Source: Dugong dugon
Lineage: Eukaryota > Chordata > Mammalia > Sirenia > Dugongidae
Reading direction: 5' to 3'
DNA length: 64,000 bases
NCBI GenBank assembly: GCA_030035585.1
Contig: CM057475.1
Coordinates: 629,501 to 693,500 of the forward strand
The translations under genes and the position numbers were made by a program. Shown here one piece after another: positions 46,722-60,600 of the stretch. The notes beneath the pieces were generated by a model. That model did no database searches. It saw only the letters and a list, made by a program, of their open reading frames with translations, and was not told where the DNA came from. Every line of letters begins with the position of its first letter. The first letter of the stretch is position 1.

Positions 46722-49457
46722 TTAAGCAGCTTGAGGGAAAAGCTAAGTTTTGGTTTCTCTTTCATATTGTTAAAGGGGAACTTAAACCTACTGCTAACAA
46801 AGTTTTTACTCAGGAGAACTAGGGTTTTGCCTCCTTCGCGTTCCAGAACGGGAGAAACGCGGTTTCTCTTCTCCTCCGGCGATACCGTCTGTAAAGCCCT
46901 ATTCTCAGCTTCGCAGCACAGAATGCCTCCCGGAATACTGGAAAGCCAGAACGGCTTCAAGTAGTTGAAAGGGAAAAAAGTCTTAGGCTTTATCCAGGTA
47001 GACAATGCACAGGCAACGTTCTTAGGCATGAAACACAGAGAGACTTTCAAACACAGAAAGTGAATCGTGCTCCGTTCATCCCCAGGCTGAGAGCAACAAG
47101 CTCATGCTTTCTCTTGCAGGCAGGGAAGAAGCTACATGCTGATGTTAAGCACACAAGCTTGAGTTACAAAAACTGAACCTATTCTGCTGTCCTCTAGCTG
47201 AAGGCAGACAATCTACCTGTTTGGCTTTGAAAGCCAATACTACCTTCATTCCTGGTAGGCAAACTTCCCTTTGAAAACCAGGGGATTCAAATACGTGCTA
47301 GGCCTGCACTCTCCAGCCTTCTCCCAAGCAGGGAACATTGGAGAAAGCAGCTTGTGCTGGGCGGACACTTTCTCCTAACAAAACTGAAAACTTAAGTAGA
47401 TTCAGTTAAGCAGCTTGACGGAGAACGCTAAGTTTTGGTTTCTCTTTCATCTTGTGAAAGGGGAACTTAAACCTACTGCTAACAAAGTTTTTACTCAGGA
47501 GAACTAGGCTTTTGCCTCCCTCGCGTTCCAGAATGGGAGAAACGCGGTTTCTCTTCTCCTTTAGCGATACCGTTGTAAAGCCCTATTCTCAACTACGCAG
47601 CACAGAATACATCCCGGAATGCTAGAAAGCCTGAACGGCTTCAACTAGTTGAAAGGGAAAAAAGTCTTAGGCTGTATCCAGGTAGACAATGCACAGGCAA
47701 CGTTCTTAGGCATGTAACAGAGAGGGACTTTCAAACACAGAAAGTGAATCGTGCTCCGTTCATCCCCAGGCTGACAGCAACAAGCTCATGCTTTCTCTTT
47801 CAGGCAGGGAAGAAGCTACATGCTCGTGTTAAGCACAAAAGCTTTAGTCAGCAAAACCGAACCTCGTCTGCTGTCCTCTAGCTGAAGGCAGACAATCTAC
47901 CTGTTTGGCTTTGAAAGCCACTAGGACCTTCTTTCCTGATAGGGAAAATTCCATTTGAAAACCAGGGGATTCAAATACGTGCTAGGCCTGCACTCTCCAG
48001 CCTTCTTCCAAGCAGGGAACATTGTAGAAAGGAGCTTGTGCTGGGCGGACACATTCTCCTAACAAAACTGAAAACTTAAGTAGATTCTGTTAAGCAGCTT
48101 GAAGGAGAACGCTGTCGTTTGCTTTCTCTTTCATATGGTGAATAGGGAACTTAAACCTACTGCTACCAAAATTTTTACTCAGGGCAACTAAGGTTTTGCC
48201 TCCCTCGCGTTCCAGAATGGGAGAAACGCGGTTTCTCTTCTCCTTTAGCGATACCGTTGTAAAGCCCTATTCTCAACTACGCAGCACGGAATGCCTCCCG
48301 GAATGCTAGAAAGCCTGAACGGCTTCAACTAGTTGAAAGGGAAAAAAGTCTTAGGCTTTATCCAGGTAGACAATGCACAGGCAACGTTCTTAGGCATGTA
48401 ACACAGAGGGACTTTCAAACACAGAAAGTGAATCGTGCTCCGTTCATCCCCAGGCTGAGAGCAACAAGCTCATGCTTTCTCTATCAGGCAGGGAAGAAGC
48501 TACATGCTCGTGTTAAGCACGAAAGCTTTAGTCAGCAAAACCGAACCTCTTCTGCTGTCCTCTAGCTGAAGGCAGACAATCTACCTGTTTAGCTTTGAAA
48601 GCCAATACTACCTTCATTCCTGGTAGGCAAACTTCCCTTTGAAAACCAGGGGATTCAAATACGTGCTAGGCCTGCACTCTCCGGCCTTCTCCCAAGCAGG
48701 GAACATTGGAGAAAGGAGCTTGTGCTGGGCAGACACTTTCTCCTAACAAAACTGAAAACTTAAGTAGATTCAGTTAAGCAGCTTGACGGAGAACGCTGTC
48801 GTTTGCTTTCTCTTTCATATGGTGAATAGGGAACTTAAACCTACTGCTACCAAAACTTTTACTCAGGGGAACTACGGTTTTGCCTCCCTCGCGTTGCAGA
48901 ATGGGAGAAACGCGGTTTCTCTTCTCCTTTAGCGATACCGTTGTAAAGCCCTATTCTCAACTACGCAGCACAGAATACATCCCGGAATGCTAGAAAGCCT
49001 GAACGGCTTCAACTAGTTGAAAGGGAAAAAAGTCTTAGGCTTTATCCAGGTAGACAATGCACAGGCAACGTTCTTAGGCATGTAACACAGAGGGACTTTC
49101 AAACACAGAAAGTGAATCGTGCTCCGTTCATCCCCAGGCTGAGAGCAACAAGCTCATGCATTCTCTTGCAGGCAGGGAAGAAGCTACATGCTGGTATTAA
49201 GCACACAAGCTTTAGTTACCAAAACTGAACCTCTTCTGCTGTCCTCTAGCTGAAGGCAGACAATCTACCAGTTTGACTTTGAAAGCCACTAGTACCTTCT
49301 TTCCTGATAGGCAAAATTCCCTTTGAAAACCAGGGGATTCAAATACTTGCTAGGCCTGCACTCTCCAGCCTTCTCCCAAGCAGGGAAGTTTGGAGATAGC
49401 AGCTTGTGCTGGCCGGACACTTTCTTCTAACAAAACTGAAAACTTAAGTAGATTCAG
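46722..49457. repeat. E1-F1-G-D tetramer
   Basis: Monomers start at 46722 (E1), 47406 (F1), 48090 (G) and 48774 (D), 684 bp each. The F1 to G lead-in has a private ATTGTAGAAA (T at 48025), seen again only at 52129. Confidence 0.92.
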
Positions 49458-52400
49458 TTAAGCAGCTTGAGGGAAACGCTAAGTTTTGGTTTCTCTTTCA
49501 TATTGTTAAAGGGGAACTTAAACCTACTGCTAACAAAGTTTTTACTCAGGAGAACTAGGGTTTTGCCTCCTTCGCGTTCCAGAACGGGAGAAACGCGGTT
49601 TCTCTTCTCCTCCGGCGATACCGTCTGTAAAGCCCTATTCTCAGCTTCGCAGCACAGAATGCCTCCCGGAATACTGGAAAGCCAGAACGGCTTCAAGTAG
49701 TTGAAAGGGAAAAAAGTCTTAGGCTTTATCCAGGTAGACAATGCACAGGCAACGTTCTTAGGCATGAAACACAGAGAGACTTTCAAACACAGAAAGTGAA
49801 TCGTGCTCCGTTCATCCCCAGGCTGAGAGCAACAAGCTCATGCTTTCTCTTGCAGGCAGGGAAGAAGCTACATGCTGATGTTAAGCACACAAGCTTGAGT
49901 TACAAAAACTGAACCTATTCTGCTGTCCTCTAGCTGAAGGCAGACAATCTACCTGTTTGGCTTTGAAAGCCAATACTACCTTCATTCCTGGTAGGCAAAC
50001 TTCCCTTTGAAAACCAGGGGATTCAAATACGTGCTAGGCCTGCACTCTCCAGCCTTCTCCCAAGCAGGGAACATTGGAGAAAGCAGCTTGTGCTGGGCGG
50101 ACACTTTCTCCTAACAAAACTGAAAACTTAAGTAGATTCAGTTAAGCAGCTTGACGGAGAACGCTAAGTTTTGGTTTCTCTTTCATATTGTTAAAGGGGA
50201 ACTTAAACCTACTGCTAACAAAGTTTTTACTCAGGAGAACTAGGCTTTTGCCTCCCTCGCGTTCCAGAATGGGAGAAACGCGGTTTCTCTTCTCCTTTAG
50301 CGATACCGTTGTAAAGCCCTATTCTCAACTACGCAGCACAGAATGCCTCCCGGAATGCTAGAAAGCCTGAACGGCTTCAACTAGTTGAAAGGGAAAAAAG
50401 TCTTAGGCTGTATCCAGGTAGACAATGCACAGGCAACGTTCTTAGGCATGTAACAGAGAGGGACTTTCAAACACAGAAAGTGAATCGTGCTCCGTTCATC
50501 CCCAGGCTGAGAGCAACAAGCTCATGCTTTCTCTTTCAGGCAGGGAAGAAGCTACATGCTGGTGTTAAGCACACAAGCTTTAGTCAGCAAAACCTAACCT
50601 CTTCTGCTATCCTCTAGCTGAAGGCAGACAATCTACCTGTTTGGCTTTGAAAGCCACTAGTACCTTCTTTCCTGATAGGCAAAATTCCCTTTGAAAACCA
50701 GGGGATTCAAATACTTGCTAGGCCTGCACTCTCCAGCCTTCTCCCAAGCAGGGAAGATTGGAGATAGCAGCTTGTGCTGGCCGGACACTTTCTTCTAACA
50801 AAACTGAAAACTTAAGTAGATTCAGTTAAGCAGCTTGAGGGAAAAGCTAAGTTTTGGTTTCTCTTTCATATTGTTAAAGGGGAACTTAAACCTACTGCTA
50901 ACAAAGTTTTTACTCAGGAGAACTAGGGTTTTGCCTCCTTCGCGTTCCAGAACGGGAGAAACGCGGTTTCTCTTCTCCTCCGGCGATACCGTCTGTAAAG
51001 CCCTATTCTCAGCTTCGCAGCACAGAATGCCTCCCGGAATACTGGAAAGCCAGAACGGCTTCAAGTAGTTGAAAGGGAAAAAAGTCTTAGGCTTTATCCA
51101 GGTAGACAATGCACAGGCAACGTTCTTAGGCATGAAACACAGAGAGACTTTCAAACACAGAAAGTGAATCGTGCTCCGTTCATCCCCAGGCTGAGAGCAA
51201 CAAGCTCATGCTTTCTCTTGCAGGCAGGGAAGAAGCTACATGCTGATGTTAAGCACACAAGCTTGAGTTACAAAAACTGAACCTATTCTGCTGTCCTCTA
51301 GCTGAAGGCAGACAATCTACCTGTTTGGCTTTGAAAGCCAATACTACCTTCATTCCTGGTAGGCAAACTTCCCTTTGAAAACCAGGGGATTCAAATACGT
51401 GCTAGGCCTGCACTCTCCAGCCTTCTCCCAAGCAGGGAACATTGGAGAAAGCAGCTTGTGCTGGGCGGACACTTTCTCCTAACAAAACTGAAAACTTAAG
51501 TAGATTCAGTTAAGCAGCTTGACGGAGAACGCTAAGTTTTGGTTTCTCTTTCATCTTGTGAAAGGGGAACTTAAACCTACTGCTAACAAAGTTTTTACTC
51601 AGGAGAACTAGGCTTTTGCCTCCCTCGCGTTCCAGAATGGGAGAAACGCGGTTTCTCTTCTCCTTTAGCGATACCGTTGTAAAGCCCTATTCTCAACTAC
51701 GCAGCACAGAATACATCCCGGAATGCTAGAAAGCCTGAACGGCTTCAACTAGTTGAAAGGGAAAAAAGTCTTAGGCTGTATCCAGGTAGACAATGCACAG
51801 GCAACGTTCTTAGGCATGTAACAGAGAGGGACTTTCAAACACAGAAAGTGAATCGTGCTCCGTTCATCCCCAGGCTGACAGCAACAAGCTCATGCTTTCT
51901 CTTTCAGGCAGGGAAGAAGCTACATGCTCGTGTTAAGCACAAAAGCTTTAGTCAGCAAAACCGAACCTCGTCTGCTGTCCTCTAGCTGAAGGCAGACAAT
52001 CTACCTGTTTGGCTTTGAAAGCCACTAGGACCTTCTTTCCTGATAGGGAAAATTCCATTTGAAAACCAGGGGATTCAAATACGTGCTAGGCCTGCACTCT
52101 CCAGCCTTCTTCCAAGCAGGGAACATTGTAGAAAGGAGCTTGTGCTGGGCGGACACATTCTCCTAACAAAACTGAAAACTTAAGTAGATTCTGTTAAGCA
52201 GCTTGAAGGAGAACGCTGTCGTTTGCTTTCTCTTTCATATGGTGAATAGGGAACTTAAACCTACTGCTACCAAAATTTTTACTCAGGGCAACTAAGGTTT
52301 TGCCTCCCTCGCGTTCCAGAATGGGAGAAACGCGGTTTCTCTTCTCCTTTAGCGATACCGTTGTAAAGCCCTATTCTCAACTACGCAGCACGGAATGCCT

Positions 52401-53561
52401 CCCGGAATGCTAGAAAGCCTGAACGGCTTCAACTAGTTGAAAGGGAAAAAAGTCTTAGGCTTTATCCAGGTAGACAATGCACAGGCAACGTTCTTAGGCA
52501 TGTAACACAGAGGGACTTTCAAACACAGAAAGTGAATCGTGCTCCGTTCATCCCCAGGCTGAGAGCAACAAGCTCATGCTTTCTCTATCAGGCAGGGAAG
52601 AAGCTACATGCTCGTGTTAAGCACGAAAGCTTTAGTCAGCAAAACCGAACCTCTTCTGCTGTCCTCTAGCTGAAGGCAGACAATCTACCTGTTTAGCTTT
52701 GAAAGCCAATACTACCTTCATTCCTGGTAGGCAAACTTCCCTTTGAAAACCAGGGGATTCAAATACGTGCTAGGCCTGCACTCTCCGGCCTTCTCCCAAG
52801 CAGGGAACATTGGAGAAAGGAGCTTGTGCTGGGCAGACACTTTCTCCTAACAAAACTGAAAACTTAAGTAGATTCAGTTAAGCAGCTTGACGGAGAACGC
52901 TGTCGTTTGCTTTCTCTTTCATATGGTGAATAGGGAACTTAAACCTACTGCTACCAAAACTTTTACTCAGGGGAACTACGGTTTTGCCTCCCTCGCGTTG
53001 CAGAATGGGAGAAACGCGGTTTCTCTTCTCCTTTAGCGATACCGTTGTAAAGCCCTATTCTCAACTACGCAGCACAGAATACATCCCGGAATGCTAGAAA
53101 GCCTGAACGGCTTCAACTAGTTGAAAGGGAAAAAAGTCTTAGGCTTTATCCAGGTAGACAATGCACAGGCAACGTTCTTAGGCATGTAACACAGAGGGAC
53201 TTTCAAACACAGAAAGTGAATCGTGCTCCGTTCATCCCCAGGCTGAGAGCAACAAGCTCATGCATTCTCTTGCAGGCAGGGAAGAAGCTACATGCTGGTA
53301 TTAAGCACACAAGCTTTAGTTACCAAAACTGAACCTCTTCTGCTGTCCTCTAGCTGAAGGCAGACAATCTACCAGTTTGACTTTGAAAGCCACTAGTACC
53401 TTCTTTCCTGATAGGCAAAATTCCCTTTGAAAACCAGGGGATTCAAATACTTGCTAGGCCTGCACTCTCCAGCCTTCTCCCAAGCAGGGAAGTTTGGAGA
53501 TAGCAGCTTGTGCTGGCCGGACACTTTCTTCTAACAAAACTGAAAACTTAAGTAGATTCAG
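49458..53561. repeat. 6-monomer HOR E2-F2-E1-F1-G-D (4104 bp)
   Basis: Monomers start at 49458, 50142, 50826, 51510, 52194 and 52878. The lead-in to E2 carries the private GAAGTTTGG (T at 49389), and the lead-in to G carries ATTGTAGAAA (T at 52129). Confidence 0.94.
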
Positions 53562-56500
53562 TTAAGCAGCTTGAGGGAAACGCTAAGTTTTGGTTTCTCT
53601 TTCATATTGTTAAAGGGGAACTTAAACCTACTGCTAACAAAGTTTTTACTCAGGAGAACTAGGGTTTTGCCTCCTTCGCGTTCCAGAACGGGAGAAACGC
53701 GGTTTCTCTTCTCCTCCGGCGATACCGTCTGTAAAGCCCTATTCTCAGCTTCGCAGCACAGAATGCCTCCCGGAATACTGGAAAGCCAGAACGGCTTCAA
53801 GTAGTTGAAAGGGAAAAAAGTCTTAGGCTTTATCCAGGTAGACAATGCACAGGCAACGTTCTTAGGCATGAAACACAGAGAGACTTTCAAACACAGAAAG
53901 TGAATCGTGCTCCGTTCATCCCCAGGCTGAGAGCAACAAGCTCATGCTTTCTCTTGCAGGCAGGGAAGAAGCTACATGCTGATGTTAAGCACACAAGCTT
54001 GAGTTACAAAAACTGAACCTATTCTGCTGTCCTCTAGCTGAAGGCAGACAATCTACCTGTTTGGCTTTGAAAGCCAATACTACCTTCATTCCTGGTAGGC
54101 AAACTTCCCTTTGAAAACCAGGGGATTCAAATACGTGCTAGGCCTGCACTCTCCAGCCTTCTCCCAAGCAGGGAACATTGGAGAAAGCAGCTTGTGCTGG
54201 GCGGACACTTTCTCCTAACAAAACTGAAAACTTAAGTAGATTCAGTTAAGCAGCTTGACGGAGAACGCTAAGTTTTGGTTTCTCTTTCATATTGTTAAAG
54301 GGGAACTTAAACCTACTGCTAACAAAGTTTTTACTCAGGAGAACTAGGCTTTTGCCTCCCTCGCGTTCCAGAATGGGAGAAACGCGGTTTCTCTTCTCCT
54401 TTAGCGATACCGTTGTAAAGCCCTATTCTCAACTACGCAGCACAGAATGCCTCCCGGAATGCTAGAAAGCCTGAACGGCTTCAACTAGTTGAAAGGGAAA
54501 AAAGTCTTAGGCTGTATCCAGGTAGACAATGCACAGGCAACGTTCTTAGGCATGTAACAGAGAGGGACTTTCAAACACAGAAAGTGAATCGTGCTCCGTT
54601 CATCCCCAGGCTGAGAGCAACAAGCTCATGCTTTCTCTTTCAGGCAGGGAAGAAGCTACATGCTGGTGTTAAGCACACAAGCTTTAGTCAGCAAAACCTA
54701 ACCTCTTCTGCTATCCTCTAGCTGAAGGCAGACAATCTACCTGTTTGGCTTTGAAAGCCACTAGTACCTTCTTTCCTGATAGGCAAAATTCCCTTTGAAA
54801 ACCAGGGGATTCAAATACTTGCTAGGCCTGCACTCTCCAGCCTTCTCCCAAGCAGGGAAGATTGGAGATAGCAGCTTGTGCTGGCCGGACACTTTCTTCT
54901 AACAAAACTGAAAACTTAAGTAGATTCAGTTAAGCAGCTTGAGGGAAAAGCTAAGTTTTGGTTTCTCTTTCATATTGTTAAAGGGGAACTTAAACCTACT
55001 GCTAACAAAGTTTTTACTCAGGAGAACTAGGGTTTTGCCTCCTTCGCGTTCCAGAACGGGAGAAACGCGGTTTCTCTTCTCCTCCGGCGATACCGTCTGT
55101 AAAGCCCTATTCTCAGCTTCGCAGCACAGAATGCCTCCCGGAATACTGGAAAGCCAGAACGGCTTCAAGTAGTTGAAAGGGAAAAAAGTCTTAGGCTTTA
55201 TCCAGGTAGACAATGCACAGGCAACGTTCTTAGGCATGAAACACAGAGAGACTTTCAAACACAGAAAGTGAATCGTGCTCCGTTCATCCCCAGGCTGAGA
55301 GCAACAAGCTCATGCTTTCTCTTGCAGGCAGGGAAGAAGCTACATGCTGATGTTAAGCACACAAGCTTGAGTTACAAAAACTGAACCTATTCTGCTGTCC
55401 TCTAGCTGAAGGCAGACAATCTACCTGTTTGGCTTTGAAAGCCAATACTACCTTCATTCCTGGTAGGCAAACTTCCCTTTGAAAACCAGGGGATTCAAAT
55501 ACGTGCTAGGCCTGCACTCTCCAGCCTTCTCCCAAGCAGGGAACATTGGAGAAAGCAGCTTGTGCTGGGCGGACACTTTCTCCTAACAAAACTGAAAACT
55601 TAAGTAGATTCAGTTAAGCAGCTTGACGGAGAACGCTAAGTTTTGGTTTCTCTTTCATCTTGTGAAAGGGGAACTTAAACCTACTGCTAACAAAGTTTTT
55701 ACTCAGGAGAACTAGGCTTTTGCCTCCCTCGCGTTCCAGAATGGGAGAAACGCGGTTTCTCTTCTCCTTTAGCGATACCGTTGTAAAGCCCTATTCTCAA
55801 CTACGCAGCACAGAATACATCCCGGAATGCTAGAAAGCCTGAACGGCTTCAACTAGTTGAAAGGGAAAAAAGTCTTAGGCTGTATCCAGGTAGACAATGC
55901 ACAGGCAACGTTCTTAGGCATGTAACAGAGAGGGACTTTCAAACACAGAAAGTGAATCGTGCTCCGTTCATCCCCAGGCTGACAGCAACAAGCTCATGCT
56001 TTCTCTTTCAGGCAGGGAAGAAGCTACATGCTCGTGTTAAGCACAAAAGCTTTAGTCAGCAAAACCGAACCTCGTCTGCTGTCCTCTAGCTGAAGGCAGA
56101 CAATCTACCTGTTTGGCTTTGAAAGCCACTAGGACCTTCTTTCCTGATAGGGAAAATTCCATTTGAAAACCAGGGGATTCAAATACGTGCTAGGCCTGCA
56201 CTCTCCAGCCTTCTTCCAAGCAGGGAACATTGGAGAAAGGAGCTTGTGCTGGGCGGACACATTCTCCTAACAAAACTGAAAACTTAAGTAGATTCTGTTA
56301 AGCAGCTTGAAGGAGAACGCTGTCGTTTGCTTTCTCTTTCATATGGTGAATAGGGAACTTAAACCTACTGCTACCAAAATTTTTACTCAGGGCAACTAAG
56401 GTTTTGCCTCCCTCGCGTTCCAGAATGGGAGAAACGCGGTTTCTCTTCTCCTTTAGCGATACCGTTGTAAAGCCCTATTCTCAACTACGCAGCACGGAAT

Positions 56501-57665
56501 GCCTCCCGGAATGCTAGAAAGCCTGAACGGCTTCAACTAGTTGAAAGGGAAAAAAGTCTTAGGCTTTATCCAGGTAGACAATGCACAGGCAACGTTCTTA
56601 GGCATGTAACACAGAGGGACTTTCAAACACAGAAAGTGAATCGTGCTCCGTTCATCCCCAGGCTGAGAGCAACAAGCTCATGCTTTCTCTATCAGGCAGG
56701 GAAGAAGCTACATGCTCGTGTTAAGCACGAAAGCTTTAGTCAGCAAAACCGAACCTCTTCTGCTGTCCTCTAGCTGAAGGCAGACAATCTACCTGTTTAG
56801 CTTTGAAAGCCAATACTACCTTCATTCCTGGTAGGCAAACTTCCCTTTGAAAACCAGGGGATTCAAATACGTGCTAGGCCTGCACTCTCCGGCCTTCTCC
56901 CAAGCAGGGAACATTGGAGAAAGGAGCTTGTGCTGGGCAGACACTTTCTCCTAACAAAACTGAAAACTTAAGTAGATTCAGTTAAGCAGCTTGACGGAGA
57001 ACGCTGTCGTTTGCTTTCTCTTTCATATGGTGAATAGGGAACTTAAACCTACTGCTACCAAAACTTTTACTCAGGGGAACTACGGTTTTGCCTCCCTCGC
57101 GTTGCAGAATGGGAGAAACGCGGTTTCTCTTCTCCTTTAGCGATACCGTTGTAAAGCCCTATTCTCAACTACGCAGCACAGAATACATCCCGGAATGCTA
57201 GAAAGCCTGAACGGCTTCAACTAGTTGAAAGGGAAAAAAGTCTTAGGCTTTATCCAGGTAGACAATGCACAGGCAACGTTCTTAGGCATGTAACACAGAG
57301 GGACTTTCAAACACAGAAAGTGAATCGTGCTCCGTTCATCCCCAGGCTGAGAGCAACAAGCTCATGCATTCTCTTGCAGGCAGGGAAGAAGCTACATGCT
57401 GGTATTAAGCACACAAGCTTTAGTTACCAAAACTGAACCTCTTCTGCTGTCCTCTAGCTGAAGGCAGACAATCTACCAGTTTGACTTTGAAAGCCACTAG
57501 TACCTTCTTTCCTGATAGGCAAAATTCCCTTTGAAAACCAGGGGATTCAAATACTTGCTAGGCCTGCACTCTCCAGCCTTCTCCCAAGCAGGGAAGATTG
57601 GAGATAGCAGCTTGTGCTGGCCGGACACTTTCTTCTAACAAAACTGAAAACTTAAGTAGATTCAG
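53562..57665. repeat. 6-monomer HOR E2-F2-E1-F1-G-D (4104 bp)
   Basis: Monomers start at 53562, 54246, 54930, 55614, 56298 and 56982. The lead-in to E2 shares GAAGTTTGG (T at 53493) with the previous HOR. The lead-in to G has the common ATTGGAGAAA. Confidence 0.94.
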
Positions 57666-60600
57666 TTAAGCAGCTTGAGGGAAACGCTAAGTTTTGGTTT
57701 CTCTTTCATATTGTTAAAGGGGAACTTAAACCTACTGCTAACAAAGTTTTTACTCAGGAGAACTAGGGTTTTGCCTCCTTCGCGTTCCAGAACGGGAGAA
57801 ACGCGGTTTCTCTTCTCCTCCGGCGATACCGTCTGTAAAGCCCTATTCTCAGCTTCGCAGCACAGAATGCCTCCCGGAATACTGGAAAGCCAGAACGGCT
57901 TCAAGTAGTTGAAAGGGAAAAAAGTCTTAGGCTTTATCCAGGTAGACAATGCACAGGCAACGTTCTTAGGCATGAAACACAGAGAGACTTTCAAACACAG
58001 AAAGTGAATCGTGCTCCGTTCATCCCCAGGCTGAGAGCAACAAGCTCATGCTTTCTCTTGCAGGCAGGGAAGAAGCTACATGCTGATGTTAAGCACACAA
58101 GCTTGAGTTACAAAAACTGAACCTATTCTGCTGTCCTCTAGCTGAAGGCAGACAATCTACCTGTTTGGCTTTGAAAGCCAATACTACCTTCATTCCTGGT
58201 AGGCAAACTTCCCTTTGAAAACCAGGGGATTCAAATACGTGCTAGGCCTGCACTCTCCAGCCTTCTCCCAAGCAGGGAACATTGGAGAAAGCAGCTTGTG
58301 CTGGGCGGACACTTTCTCCTAACAAAACTGAAAACTTAAGTAGATTCAGTTAAGCAGCTTGACGGAGAACGCTAAGTTTTGGTTTCTCTTTCATATTGTT
58401 AAAGGGGAACTTAAACCTACTGCTAACAAAGTTTTTACTCAGGAGAACTAGGCTTTTGCCTCCCTCGCGTTCCAGAATGGGAGAAACGCGGTTTCTCTTC
58501 TCCTTTAGCGATACCGTTGTAAAGCCCTATTCTCAACTACGCAGCACAGAATGCCTCCCGGAATGCTAGAAAGCCTGAACGGCTTCAACTAGTTGAAAGG
58601 GAAAAAAGTCTTAGGCTGTATCCAGGTAGACAATGCACAGGCAACGTTCTTAGGCATGTAACAGAGAGGGACTTTCAAACACAGAAAGTGAATCGTGCTC
58701 CGTTCATCCCCAGGCTGAGAGCAACAAGCTCATGCTTTCTCTTTCAGGCAGGGAAGAAGCTACATGCTGGTGTTAAGCACACAAGCTTTAGTCAGCAAAA
58801 CCTAACCTCTTCTGCTATCCTCTAGCTGAAGGCAGACAATCTACCTGTTTGGCTTTGAAAGCCACTAGTACCTTCTTTCCTGATAGGCAAAATTCCCTTT
58901 GAAAACCAGGGGATTCAAATACTTGCTAGGCCTGCACTCTCCAGCCTTCTCCCAAGCAGGGAAGATTGGAGATAGCAGCTTGTGCTGGCCGGACACTTTC
59001 TTCTAACAAAACTGAAAACTTAAGTAGATTCAGTTAAGCAGCTTGAGGGAAAAGCTAAGTTTTGGTTTCTCTTTCATATTGTTAAAGGGGAACTTAAACC
59101 TACTGCTAACAAAGTTTTTACTGAGGAGAACTAGGGTTTTGCCTCCTTCGCGTTCCAGAACGGGAGAAACGCGGTTTCTCTTCTCCTCCGGCGATACCGT
59201 CTGTAAAGCCCTATTCTCAGCTTCGCAGCACAGAATGCCTCCCGGAATACTGGAAAGCCAGAACGGCTTCAAGTAGTTGAAAGGGAAAAAAGTCTTAGGC
59301 TTTATCCAGGTAGACAATGCACAGGCAACGTTCTTAGGCATGAAACACAGAGAGACTTTCAAACACAGAAAGTGAATCGTGCTCCGTTCATCCCCAGGCT
59401 GAGAGCAACAAGCTCATGCTTTCTCTTGCAGGCAGGGAAGAAGCTACATGCTGATGTTAAGCACACAAGCTTGAGTTACAAAAACTGAACCTATTCTGCT
59501 GTCCTCTAGCTGAAGGCAGACAATCTACCTGTTTGGCTTTGAAAGCCAATACTACCTTCATTCCTGGTAGGCAAACTTCCCTTTGAAAACCAGGGGATTC
59601 AAATACGTGCTAGGCCTGCACTCTCCAGCCTTCTCCCAAGCAGGGAACATTGGAGAAAGCAGCTTGTGCTGGGCGGACACTTTCTCCTAACAAAACTGAA
59701 AACTTAAGTAGATTCAGTTAAGCAGCTTGACGGAGAACGCTAAGTTTTGGTTTCTCTTTCATCTTGTGAAAGGGGAACTTAAACCTACTGCTAACAAAGT
59801 TTTTACTCAGGAGAACTAGGCTTTTGCCTCCCTCGCGTTCCAGAATGGGAGAAACGCGGTTTCTCTTCTCCTTTAGCGATACCGTTGTAAAGCCCTATTC
59901 TCAACTACGCAGCACAGAATACATCCCGGAATGCTAGAAAGCCTGAACGGCTTCAACTAGTTGAAAGGGAAAAAAGTCTTAGGCTGTATCCAGGTAGACA
60001 ATGCACAGGCAACGTTCTTAGGCATGTAACAGAGAGGGACTTTCAAACACAGAAAGTGAATCGTGCTCCGTTCATCCCCAGGCTGACAGCAACAAGCTCA
60101 TGCTTTCTCTTTCAGGCAGGGAAGAAGCTACATGCTCGTGTTAAGCACAAAAGCTTTAGTCAGCAAAACCGAACCTCGTCTGCTGTCCTCTAGCTGAAGG
60201 CAGACAATCTACCTGTTTGGCTTTGAAAGCCACTAGGACCTTCTTTCCTGATAGGGAAAATTCCATTTGAAAACCAGGGGATTCAAATACGTGCTAGGCC
60301 TGCACTCTCCAGCCTTCTTCCAAGCAGGGAACATTGGAGAAAGGAGCTTGTGCTGGGCGGACACATTCTCCTAACAAAACTGAAAACTTAAGTAGATTCT
60401 GTTAAGCAGCTTGAAGGAGAACGCTGTCGTTTGCTTTCTCTTTCATATGGTGAATAGGGAACTTAAACCTACTGCTACCAAAATTTTTACTCAGGGCAAC
60501 TAAGGTTTTGCCTCCCTCGCGTTCCAGAATGGGAGAAACGCGGTTTCTCTTCTCCTTTAGCGATACCGTTGTAAAGCCCTATTCTCAACTACGCAGCACG

